Of a DNA stretch of 64,000 nt, positions 8,119 to 16,205 are shown one piece after another. The DNA is from Rubrivirga sp. SAORIC476. GTDB taxonomy: Bacteria > Bacteroidota > Rhodothermia > Rhodothermales > Rubricoccaceae. The notes below the pieces were generated by a model, which did no database searches, was not told the DNA's origin, and saw nothing but the letters and a program-made list of their open reading frames with translations. The position numbers and the translations under genes are program-made. The stretch spans positions 1,166,798 through 1,230,797 of the forward strand of contig NZ_MVOI01000003.1 in NCBI RefSeq assembly GCF_002283555.1. Direction: 5' to 3'. Within the stretch, counting starts at the first letter, position 1, and each line of letters begins with the position of its first letter.

Positions 8119-9465
8119 CTACGCCGGAGGCGTGAGCTCGAAGCGCTCCAGGAACTTCGTGTCGAAGTCGCCCGCGACGAAGCGGGGGTCCCGGAGGAGC
8201 TGCTGGTGGAAGGGGACGGTCGTGCGGATGCCCTCGATGATGAACTCGTCGAGCGCGCGGAGCATCTTCGCGATGGCCCGCTCGCGCGTGTCCTCGCGGA
8301 CGATCAGCTTGGCGATCATCGAGTCGTACGTCGGCGGGACGGTGTAGCCCGCGTAGACGTGCGTGTCGCAGCGGACGCCCCGGCCCTTGGGGCTGTGGAA
8401 CGCCGTGATCTTGCCCGGGCTCGGGGAGAAGTTGCGGAACGGGTCCTCGGCGTTGATCCGGCACTCGATGGAGTGGCCCGTGGGCAGGTGGTCGCCCGAG
8501 GTGATCGTCTCGCCGCCCGCGACCCGGAGTTGCCACTCGATCAGGTCGGTGCCCGTGACCTCCTCCGTCACCGGGTGCTCGACCTGGATCCGGGTGTTCA
8601 TCTCCATGAAGTAGAAGTCCCGGTTCTTGTCGACCAGGAACTCGACCGTGCCGGCGCCGCGGTAGTTGACCGCCAGGGCGCCCGCGCGGGCCGCCTCGCC
8701 CATCGCGTCGCGCAGGACGGGGTCGAGGATCGGGCTCGGGGCCTCCTCCAGCAGCTTCTGGTGGCGCCGCTGGATGGAGCACTCGCGCTCGCCGAAGTGG
8801 ACCACCGTCCCCTGTCCGTCGCCCACGAGTTGGATCTCGATGTGGCGTGGCTCCTCGACGAACTTCTCGATGTAGATCCGGCCGTCGCCGAACGCGTTCT
8901 GGGCCTCGTTGGAGGCCGCCACGAACAGCCGCTCGAACTCGTCGGCGTCGTTCGCCATCCGCATGCCCTTGCCGCCGCCGCCCGCAGACGCCTTGATCAT
9001 GACAGGGAAGCCGGCCTCCTTCGCGGCCGCCAGTCCCTCCTTGACGTTCTCGACGGCCCCGTCGGAGCCCGGCACGACGGGCACGCCCGCCGCCTTCATG
9101 GTGTCCTTGGCGACCGACTTGTCGCCCATCGACGAGATCGTTTCTGGGCGCGGCCCGATGAACGTCAGGTCGTGGTCTTGGCAGATCCGCGCGAACTCGG
9201 CGTTCTCGGACAGGAAGCCGTAGCCGGGATGGATCGCATCGGCGCCGGTGACCTCGGCCGCGGCGATGATGGACGGGATCTTGAGGTAGCTCTGCGCGCT
9301 CGGCGCCGGCCCGATGCAGACTGCCTCGTCAGCGAACTTGACCGCCAGTGTGTCGCGATCGGCGGTGGAGTAGACGGCGACCGTCTGGATCCCCATCTCG
9401 CGGCAGGTCCGGATGATGCGGAGCGCGATCTCGCCGCGGTTGGCGATGAGGACTTTCTTGATCAT
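8119..9465 (-). CDS. accC: Acetyl-CoA carboxylase, biotin carboxylase subunit
   Basis: A 448-residue ATP-grasp enzyme that carboxylates the biotin carried by AccB, the first half-reaction of malonyl-CoA formation for fatty-acid synthesis. It begins [21 protein letters not shown], has the glycine-rich ATP-binding loop [12 protein letters not shown] near 160, the [13 protein letters not shown] motif near 230 and [15 protein letters not shown] near 288. Length is canonical. It lies 75 bases downstream of accB with no terminator-like stem, supporting an accBC operon. The carboxyltransferase genes accA and accD are not here. Confidence 0.98.
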   Translation of the reverse strand: MIKKVLIANRGEIALRIIRTCREMGIQTVAVYSTADRDTLAVKFADEAVCIGPAPSAQSYLKIPSIIAAAEVTGADAIHPGYGFLSENAEFARICQDHDLTFIGPRPETISSMGDKSVAKDTMKAAGVPVVPGSDGAVENVKEGLAAAKEAGFPVMIKASAGGGGKGMRMANDADEFERLFVAASNEAQNAFGDGRIYIEKFVEEPRHIEIQLVGDGQGTVVHFGERECSIQRRHQKLLEEAPSPILDPVLRDAMGEAARAGALAVNYRGAGTVEFLVDKNRDFYFMEMNTRIQVEHPVTEEVTGTDLIEWQLRVAGGETITSGDHLPTGHSIECRINAEDPFRNFSPSPGKITAFHSPKGRGVRCDTHVYAGYTVPPTYDSMIAKLIVREDTRERAIAKMLRALDEFIIEGIRTTVPFHQQLLRDPRFVAGDFDTKFLERFELTPPA

Positions 9466-9474
9466 AGGGAGGGG

Positions 9475-9540
9475 TGCGGGACGGAGGGATGCGGAATGCG
9501 GGCTCTCGGGGAGTCACGCATCACGAACCACACATCACGT
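9475..9540 (-). repeat. Short iterated repeat in the accB-accC spacer
   Basis: Read on the minus strand, the spacer contains two near-direct units CGTGATGTGTG and CGTGATGCGTG, followed by CGCATTCC and CGCATCCC. This is a low-complexity iterated arrangement of the same general style as the repeats at 8060 and 14700. I see no ribosome-binding site in it. Confidence 0.4.
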
Positions 9541-10029
<489 letters not shown>

Positions 10030-10198
10030 GGGACGAGCGGGGCACAGAGGGGAGCCCCAAGCTACGGACGCTCGGGGCGAGGAGAGCGCAGGAGCGTGCG
10101 CGACCCGCAGGTCGGGCAAGGTCCTTCGGGCGTCCCGTCCGCTTTACCCAGCCCGCGCCGCACCCGCGGCGCTCGCTGGGTGCGAGCCGGGCCTGTCC

Positions 10199-10768
10199 CT
10201 ACGCCGCCGTCACGCGCGTCGTGTAGCTGGACGACTCGGTGTCGACGCGGACGATGTCACCTTCGTTGATGAACAGCGGCACGTAGACCGTCGCACCGGA
10301 CTCCAGCACGGCGGGCTTGGTGGCGCCGGTGGCGGTGTCGCCCTTTAGGCCGGGGTCGGTCTGCGTCACGGCGAGGTCCACCTGACGGGGCAGTTCGACG
10401 GTCAGCGGCTCCTCGGTGCCCGCGTCGATCAGCATCTCGACGGTGGAGCCCTCCTTGATGAGGTCCTTCTTGTCCACCATCTCGCTCCGGAGCGAGCGCT
10501 GCTCGTAGGTCTCCGTGTTCATGAAGTGGAGGCCCATCTCGTCCTCGTAGAGGTACTGCATCTCGCGCCGCTCGACGCGCGCCGTCTCGACCTTCTCGCC
10601 GGCCCGGAACGTGTTGTCGACGATCTTGCCGTTGCGCACGTTGCGCAGCTTCGAGCGCACGAACGCGCCGCCCTTGCCGGGCTTGACGTGCTGGAACTCG
10701 ACGATCTGCCAGAGATCGTGCTTCCAGTTGAGGACGAGGCCGTTGCGGAAATCTTGAGTGGACGCCAT
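10199..10768 (-). CDS. efp: Elongation factor P
   Basis: A 189-residue translation factor that relieves ribosome stalling at polyproline stretches, which is relevant here because several neighbours have Pro-rich linkers. It has the three beta-barrel domains of EF-P. The tip of domain I has lysine at position 32 (KPGKGGAF), so it belongs to the lysine-type rather than the rhamnosylated-arginine type; no modifying enzyme gene is visible. Domain III ends VDTESSSYTTRV, as usual. It is the first gene of the efp-accB-accC-gcvH run. Confidence 0.97.
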   Translation of the reverse strand: MASTQDFRNGLVLNWKHDLWQIVEFQHVKPGKGGAFVRSKLRNVRNGKIVDNTFRAGEKVETARVERREMQYLYEDEMGLHFMNTETYEQRSLRSEMVDKKDLIKEGSTVEMLIDAGTEEPLTVELPRQVDLAVTQTDPGLKGDTATGATKPAVLESGATVYVPLFINEGDIVRVDTESSSYTTRVTAA

Positions 10769-10846
10769 GTCGGGTCGGGGTACGATCGGAGGTGCCGCAA
10801 GCTATCGCCGGTGCGACGTGCGTCGGGCGAAGCAGGCGTGGAACCG

Positions 10847-11392
10847 TCAGAACCGGACGCCGACCGTCAGCGGGACGTGGAGCGTCGGAAAGTTGAACGC
10901 GCCGGCCCCGTAGTCTGTCGCCATCGCCACCGCGCCGATCTCCGCCGTGAGGGCGACGCGCTCCAGGGGGACGTCGATGCCGAGGCCGGCGTGAAGCCCT
11001 CCGAACACGTCGCCGTATGGGTTCCGATCGCGCTCGATGGTGAGGACGTAGAGCCCCCCGCCGATGAGTCCGTACGGCACCACCCCGCGCCCCCGCGCTC
11101 GGTACACAGCCGACAGCCGGAGGCCCGCCGAGGTGTAGTCGCCTCGCCTGCTGTTGGTGCCGTTCTCCGAGACGGTCCCGTCGCCGGGGAGATGGGCCAG
11201 CGCCACGTCGAGGCGGGGCGTGAGGCCGGACGCGCGTGGCCCAATGGAGACGGTGGCTGCCACACCGGCCGACCGGTGCTCGCCCAGCGCACCTGTGGGG
11301 ACGGCCACGCCGACATCGACACCCACGCGTGGCTGGGCGTCGGCGGCGGCGGCCCACACGACGAGAAGGACGACCAGGAAGGAGATGCGCAT
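10847..11392 (-). CDS. Outer-membrane beta-barrel (porin-family-like) protein
   Basis: A 181-residue exported protein: signal peptide MRISFLVVLLVVWAAAADA, then alternating hydrophobic/polar strands with glycine-rich turns (GVDVGVAVPTG, YGLIGGGLYVL, GLHAGLGIDVP) and a terminal aromatic (PLTVGVRF), the C-terminal signature of outer-membrane barrels. The length fits an 8-strand barrel. Ligand and function are unknown. The frame is open a further nine codons upstream, but the signal peptide argues for the ATG at 11392. It diverges from the rpiB homologue at 11511. Confidence 0.7.
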   Translation of the reverse strand: MRISFLVVLLVVWAAAADAQPRVGVDVGVAVPTGALGEHRSAGVAATVSIGPRASGLTPRLDVALAHLPGDGTVSENGTNSRRGDYTSAGLRLSAVYRARGRGVVPYGLIGGGLYVLTIERDRNPYGDVFGGLHAGLGIDVPLERVALTAEIGAVAMATDYGAGAFNFPTLHVPLTVGVRF

Positions 11393-11510
11393 GAGCCGGA
11401 GTCTGGGGGGAACGCACACGCTACGCGGTACGGAGCTCGACCACCTGATGAGATCGGACTACACGAGCCCGGCGGGACCGGACCGTGCGGAGGTCGCGTA
11501 GCTTCCTCCT

Positions 11511-12176
11511 ATGCCGCGACTCGTCTCCGAACGCACCGTCCTCGACGCCCTCGCTGCGGGCCAGTCCACGCTGGAGGTGCCCGCGGGCGCCCTCGTGACG
11601 GCCCTCGCCCGCGACACGGCGAAGGCCCAGGGCCTCACCTTCGTCACCGGCTCCGGAGCCTCCGCCCCGACGCCCGCCGATCCGGTCCGCCCGCCGAGCG
11701 CGCCCGTGAAGACCCTCGCCGTCGGCTGCGACCACGGGGGGTTCGACATCAAGGATGCCCTCGTGGCCCACGCCACCAGCCTCGGGTGGACCGTCACCGA
11801 CGTGGGCACGCACTCGACCGACAGCGTCGACTACCCCGACTTCGCGTACGCCGTCGCGCGGCTGGTCCACCTCGGGCGCGTGCAGTACGGCCTGATGATC
11901 GACGGCGTCGGCGTGGGGTCGGCGATGGTGGCCAACAAGGTGCCGGGCGTGCGGGCGGCGCTGTGCCCGGACGTGTTCTCGGCGTACAACGCGAAGGCGC
12001 ACAACGACGCCAACGTGCTCACGCTCGGCAGCCGGACGATGGGCGTGGAGGTCTGCAAGCGCGTCCTGGCCGAGTTTCTGGCCGTCCCGTTCGAGGGCGG
12101 GCGCCACGCGAAGCGCGTCGCCAAGATCCTGGACGTCGAGGCGCGCTTCCTGCCCGGCGCGGAGGGCACAGTCTAG
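11511..12176 (+). CDS. RpiB/LacAB-family sugar-phosphate isomerase with microcompartment-like N-terminal module
   Basis: A 221-residue protein. Residues 67-221 are an RpiB fold: GCDHGGFDIK at 72-81, DYPDFA, ANKVPGVRAALC, AHNDANVLTLGSR (His164) and EGGRHAKRV. The catalytic loop, which in E. coli RpiB holds the base Cys and a Thr in a CGTG sequence, is DGVGVGS at 131-137, so both are replaced (Asp131, Val133). Residues 1-65 are an added module (VLDALAAGQ..LEVPAGALVTALARDTAKAQG) plus a Pro-rich linker. The module resembles the C-terminus of the next gene product and, from memory, terminal segments of microcompartment proteins. The stop overlaps the next start (TAGTG). Isomerase activity on ribose 5-phosphate is doubtful. 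Confidence 0.85.
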   Translation: MPRLVSERTVLDALAAGQSTLEVPAGALVTALARDTAKAQGLTFVTGSGASAPTPADPVRPPSAPVKTLAVGCDHGGFDIKDALVAHATSLGWTVTDVGTHSTDSVDYPDFAYAVARLVHLGRVQYGLMIDGVGVGSAMVANKVPGVRAALCPDVFSAYNAKAHNDANVLTLGSRTMGVEVCKRVLAEFLAVPFEGGRHAKRVAKILDVEARFLPGAEGTV

Positions 12177-12841
12177 TGCGCCCCGACGCTCTCCCGGTGC
12201 GCCCCGACGCTCTCCCGGTGCGCCCGCTCGCCTCGCGGGCCGTGCTTCCGCCCGACGCCGTAGCGGCGCTGTTCGGACCGGGGGCGACGCTGCGGCCATC
12301 GGCGACCGCCGAGGTCGTCCGCCTCGGGGAGGCCGTGGGGCGCGTCGCCGTCGAGACCGGCGCAGCGCTAGCGCTCTGGGTGGACGCGACGGACGCGATC
12401 GCGGGCGCCGCCTCCCTGCGCGGCCCCGTCGGAGCCATCGGGCCGGTGACGGCGAAGTCGGTCCGCTCCCGGCTCGTCCTCCCGGACGGGCTCCGTCGCG
12501 CCTGGGGCATCGGCGACGTGGCGACGGTCGGGCTGGGACCGCTCGCGGTCGGCCTCCCGGTCGAGACCGGACCCGAGGTGAGGATAGAGGCCGAGCGCGC
12601 CCTGTGGCTTGCCGCCGACCGGCCCGAGACGGCGCGCTGGATGCCGGGCGTCAACCTCGCGCCCGCCCCCTCCGAGCCGGATGCCGAGGCGGGCGTGGTC
12701 GTGATCGAGCGCCGCGTGGTCACCGAGACCGACGTGCGGCAGGCACGCCTGAAGCACCGCCGCATCCGGCTGACGCCGGGCCAGATCGTGACGCCCGCCG
12801 CACAGACGCTCGGACGGGAAGCGGGCATTTTTGTGGGGTAG
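12176..12841 (+). CDS. PduL-like (phosphate acyltransferase fold) protein lacking the zinc histidines
   Basis: A 221-residue protein from a GTG that overlaps the rpiB stop, indicating translational coupling. LFGPGATL at 32-39 and the downstream pattern (PDGLRRAWGIGDVATV, then ALWLAADRPETARW near 142-155) align with the two-domain PduL phosphotransacylase family. However, the RHVH and RHIH zinc motifs are replaced by SRAV (20-23) and RSRL, and only one histidine exists in the protein (near 184). Residues 181-221 (VVTETDVRQA...IRLTPGQIVTPAAQTLGREAG) form a module like the RpiB N-terminus. Two perfect 21-base repeats at the start give GTG starts at 12176, 12197 and 12218. It may be a structural or regulatory relative rather than an active enzyme. 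Confidence 0.6.
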   Translation: MRPDALPVRPDALPVRPLASRAVLPPDAVAALFGPGATLRPSATAEVVRLGEAVGRVAVETGAALALWVDATDAIAGAASLRGPVGAIGPVTAKSVRSRLVLPDGLRRAWGIGDVATVGLGPLAVGLPVETGPEVRIEAERALWLAADRPETARWMPGVNLAPAPSEPDAEAGVVVIERRVVTETDVRQARLKHRRIRLTPGQIVTPAAQTLGREAGIFVG

Positions 12842-12963
12842 GCCCACGTCGGCGGGGTGCCCGCCCGGAGCCGCCGACACAGCTTCAGACGATTCCCCAC
12901 GACCGGGCGCCCCCGCAGCCGAGCGGCGCCCGCCTATCTTCTCGCCGCCTCCCCCGCCGTCGC

Positions 12964-14685
12964 ATGCCCGTTCGCGTCTGTCTCGCCGCCCTGGCGGCCC
13001 TGCTCTTCTTCGGCCCCGTCCGCGCCCAGGGTGTCGGCGCCGAGACGCCGCTCCGCCCGGTCACGGGCGCCGCAGCCATTACGAACGCCCGCGTGGTGGT
13101 CGCCCCCGGCCGGGTGCTGGAGCGCGCCACCGTCGTCGTCCGCGACGGGCGGATCGTGGCGGTCGGCCCCGACGTGGCCGTGCCCTTCGACGCCGACGTG
13201 GTCGAGGGCGACTCGCTGACCGTCTATGCAGGCTTCGTCGATGCCTTCAGCATCGCGGGCGTGCCCAAACCCGCCGACCCGGAGGACTACGACGGCGACC
13301 GCGGCGCCCCGCCGCGTGCCCTCGCTGGCCTGACGCCCGAGCGCGACGTGCGCGATGGGTTCGACGCCACCGACGCACGCATCGGGCAACTCCGCGAGGT
13401 CGGGTTCACGGCCGCTCACATCGCCCCGCGCGGTGGCTACTTCGCCGGTCAGGGCGCCGTGGTGCTGCTCCGCGAGGTCGGCCGGATGGAGGCACCCGAA
13501 GCGCTCGTGCTGACCGAGCCGATCAGCTTCGTGGCCCAGATCGCGACCGCGCGAGGCGTCTATCCCGCCACGCCGATGGGGGTGCTCTCGGAGATGCGGG
13601 AGACGGTCGAGAACGCCCGCCGGCGCCAGGCCGGCCGGGCCGCCTACGACCGCGCTGCCGAGGGCGCCGCGCGGCCTCGCTTCGACCCCGTGCTGGACGC
13701 CGTCACGGCCCTGCTCGACGGCGACCGCCAGCTGGTGTTCGTGGCCGACGGCTGGCTCGACGGTTTCCGCGCGCTGCGGGCGTCTGAGGAGATGGGCCTG
13801 ACGCCTGTCCTCGCGGGCATCCCCGACGCCGCGCCCCTCGTCGCCCGCCTCCAGGCCGACGACCTCGCGGTGTTCGCGCCCCTCGCCCTGCCCGACACCG
13901 TCAAGGCCGACAGCACGGCGCTCGCCGCCGCCCTCCCGACCACCTCGCCGGGCGGCGCCTCGTTCGTGTCCAACCGCCGCGTGCGCTCCTACGCCGACGC
14001 CGAGGCCGAGGTCACCGCACTCACGGTCCAGCGCCGCGCTGCGGTCGCGCGGGCCGAGGGCAGCCCGGCCGTGCTCGCCGCCGCCGAGGTCCCGTTCGCC
14101 TTCGGCACCTTCGAGGTCAAGCCCGCCGACGTCCACGGCAACCTGCGCCGGATGATCGCGGCAGGCCTCATGCCGGAGGCCGCGCTGGCCGCGCTCACCA
14201 CCACGCCCGCCGAGATGCTCGGCCTCGGGCGCGAGGTGGGCACGGTCGAGGCCGGCAAGCTGGCCAACCTCGTGCTCACGACCGGCCCTCTCTTCGCGGA
14301 CTCGACGGAGATCCGTCACGTGTTCGTCGAGGGCGTCCGCACCGACATCGATGAGGACGACGGCCCGGCGGGCGCCGACCCCGACGCCGTCGTCCAGGCC
14401 CTCGGCACGTGGGACTTCGAGGTCGCCACGCCGGGCGGCACGCAGTCCGGCACGTTCACGCTCACCGGCACGCCGGATGCACTCACGGGCGAGATCACGA
14501 CCGACGAGACGACCCCGCTCGCGTCGGCCACGCTGGAGGGCAACGCCCTCACGATGACGTTCTCGTCCCCCGACATCGGCCTGGTCACTGTCACCGGCAT
14601 CATCACCGGCGACACCTTCTCCGGCACCGCCGACGTCGGCGCGCTGGGGTCCTTCCCGATGACCGGCACTCGCCAGCCCGAGTAG
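12964..14685 (+). CDS. Secreted amidohydrolase-fold protein without the HxH metal site
   Basis: A 573-residue exported protein with signal peptide MPVRVCLAALAALLFFGPVRA. It has the amidohydrolase superfamily frame: an N-terminal small beta domain (AAITNARVVVAPGRVLERATVVVRDGRIVAVGP) and the C-terminal return (TTTPAEMLGLGREVGTVEAGKLANLVLTTG). Where the family has PGFIDAHTH, this protein has YAGFVDAFSIAG, so the first metal ligands are missing. About 110 extra C-terminal residues form a beta-rich domain (GTWDFEVATPGG.. to MTGTRQPE). It is the first of three tandem amidohydrolase-fold genes and may act as a non-catalytic partner. The upstream frame is open from 12604, but the signal peptide fixes the start. 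Confidence 0.8.
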   Translation: MPVRVCLAALAALLFFGPVRAQGVGAETPLRPVTGAAAITNARVVVAPGRVLERATVVVRDGRIVAVGPDVAVPFDADVVEGDSLTVYAGFVDAFSIAGVPKPADPEDYDGDRGAPPRALAGLTPERDVRDGFDATDARIGQLREVGFTAAHIAPRGGYFAGQGAVVLLREVGRMEAPEALVLTEPISFVAQIATARGVYPATPMGVLSEMRETVENARRRQAGRAAYDRAAEGAARPRFDPVLDAVTALLDGDRQLVFVADGWLDGFRALRASEEMGLTPVLAGIPDAAPLVARLQADDLAVFAPLALPDTVKADSTALAAALPTTSPGGASFVSNRRVRSYADAEAEVTALTVQRRAAVARAEGSPAVLAAAEVPFAFGTFEVKPADVHGNLRRMIAAGLMPEAALAALTTTPAEMLGLGREVGTVEAGKLANLVLTTGPLFADSTEIRHVFVEGVRTDIDEDDGPAGADPDAVVQALGTWDFEVATPGGTQSGTFTLTGTPDALTGEITTDETTPLASATLEGNALTMTFSSPDIGLVTVTGIITGDTFSGTADVGALGSFPMTGTRQPE

Positions 14686-14699
14686 CGCCCTTCGGCCGC

Positions 14700-14766
14700 A
14701 GTACGGGGTACAGGGTACCCGGTACGCGAGGCCCGCTCTGCCTGCCCGTACCCTGTACCTCGTACT
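14700..14766. repeat. Imperfect inverted repeat between amidohydrolase genes
   Basis: The 19-mer at 14700-14718 (AGTACGGGGTACAGGGTAC) pairs with 14748-14766 at 18 of 19 positions, around a 29-base loop. The arms are themselves built from iterated GTAC-containing units. It fills most of the gap between two co-directional genes and could be an intra-operon terminator or a mobile repeat. Confidence 0.65.
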
Positions 14767-14776
14767 GAGTACCCCT

Positions 14777-16138
14777 ATGATCCGCACCCTCCTCTTCACG
14801 CTCCTCGCCGTCGCCGCGACGGCACAGACGCCGCTCGACCTGCCCCCGGCGGATGCCCGTGGCAGCGTACTGCTGCGCGGCGGCACCGTCCACACGGTCA
14901 CCGGCGGGACGCTGGAGGCCATCGACATCCTGGTCACGGACGGGCGGATCGCCCGGATCGGGCAGGGCCTGGAGGCTCCGCGCGGCGTGACAGTGGTCGA
15001 CGTGACCGGCCGCCACGTCACGCCCGGCATCATCGACGCGCACAGCCACATCGCGCTGTCGTCGGTGAACGAGGCCAGCAACCCGATCGTGGCCGAGGTC
15101 CAGATGCGCGACGCGCTCGACCCGGCGGACGTCGGCATCTACCGCGCGCTGGCGGGCGGCGTGACGACGATCCACACCATGCACGGCTCGGCGAACCCCG
15201 TCGGCGGCGAGAACGAGACCATCAAGCTCCGCTGGGGCACGCTGGACCCGGACGGGCTCCTGTTCGAGGGCGCCCCGCGCACCATCAAGTTCGCCCTCGG
15301 CGAGAACCCGACGCGCGTCCACGGCCGGGGCCGCGGCATCCGCCCGGCGACGCGGATGGGCATCGAGCAGGTCTACCGCGAGGCGTTCACCGAGGCCCGC
15401 GCCTACCGCGCCGCGCAGGACGCCGCCCGCGAAGCCCGCCAGCCGCTGCCGCCCATCGACCGTCGCCTGGAGACCCTCGCCGACATCCTCTCTGGCGACG
15501 TGCTCGTCCACTGCCACAGCTACCGCGCCGACGAGATCCTGATGCTGATGCGCGTCTTCGAGGACTTCGGCATCGAGCGGCTCACGTTCCAGCACGCCAA
15601 CGAGGCGTTCAAGGTGGCCCCCGAGCTGGCCGCCTTCGGCGCGGGCGCGAGCGTGTTCTCGGACTGGGCGAGCTACAAGTTCGAGGTCTACTACTCGTCC
15701 GCCTACAACGCGACGGTCCTCACACGGAACGACGTCCGCACCTCCATCAACTCGGACGACGCCGGGCTGCTCCGCTACCTGACCCACGAGGCGGCCAAGA
15801 CGCAGCGCTACGGCGGCCTGAGCGATGACGAGGCGCTGGCGCTCGTCACCCTCAACCCGGCTTGGCAGCTCGGCATCGACGACCGCGTCGGGAGCATCGA
15901 GGTGGGCAAGGACGCCGACCTCGCCGTGTTCACCGACCACCCGCTCTCGATCTACGCCCGCGTGGACCTGACGTACGTCGACGGCGTCGCGCGCTTCGAC
16001 CGCGCCCGCGACGGCGACGACCAGCGCCTGTTCGTCGACCCCGAGGAGGAAGTGATGGCGCTGCCGTCGCGCTCCGACGCCCACTCGGCCTCGTGCATGC
16101 TCGGCACCGACCTGTACGAACTCGCCGCCGGTGAGTGA
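14777..16138 (+). CDS. Secreted amidohydrolase (intact metal site)
   Basis: A 453-residue exported amidohydrolase with signal peptide MIRTLLFTLLAVAATAQ. The metal-binding HSH of TPGIIDAHSH lies near residues 91-93. Further probable ligands are in VHCHSYRADE and TFQHANE, and the late Asp in SINSDDAGLL. The imidazolonepropionase/dihydroorotase-like C-terminal return is present (LNPAWQLGIDDRVGSIEVGKDADLAVF). The substrate is unknown; peptides or cyclic amides are typical for secreted Bacteroidota members. It is flanked by two paralogues lacking HxH, suggesting the three work together. Its stop at 16138 precedes the next start by 67 bases. Confidence 0.88.
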   Translation: MIRTLLFTLLAVAATAQTPLDLPPADARGSVLLRGGTVHTVTGGTLEAIDILVTDGRIARIGQGLEAPRGVTVVDVTGRHVTPGIIDAHSHIALSSVNEASNPIVAEVQMRDALDPADVGIYRALAGGVTTIHTMHGSANPVGGENETIKLRWGTLDPDGLLFEGAPRTIKFALGENPTRVHGRGRGIRPATRMGIEQVYREAFTEARAYRAAQDAAREARQPLPPIDRRLETLADILSGDVLVHCHSYRADEILMLMRVFEDFGIERLTFQHANEAFKVAPELAAFGAGASVFSDWASYKFEVYYSSAYNATVLTRNDVRTSINSDDAGLLRYLTHEAAKTQRYGGLSDDEALALVTLNPAWQLGIDDRVGSIEVGKDADLAVFTDHPLSIYARVDLTYVDGVARFDRARDGDDQRLFVDPEEEVMALPSRSDAHSASCMLGTDLYELAAGE

Positions 16139-16205
16139 TCGGCGCCCCACGTCCACCCCTCGTGTCCCCTCTGGAGGGGGACTCCTCGACTCTCTCTCGC
16201 GCCCG

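Noticed and set aside
10526-12175. Upstream extension of the PduL-like frame through efp and rpiB
   Set aside because: Codons before 12176 are antisense to efp and out of frame with rpiB, with no homology; the GTG at the rpiB stop is a natural start.
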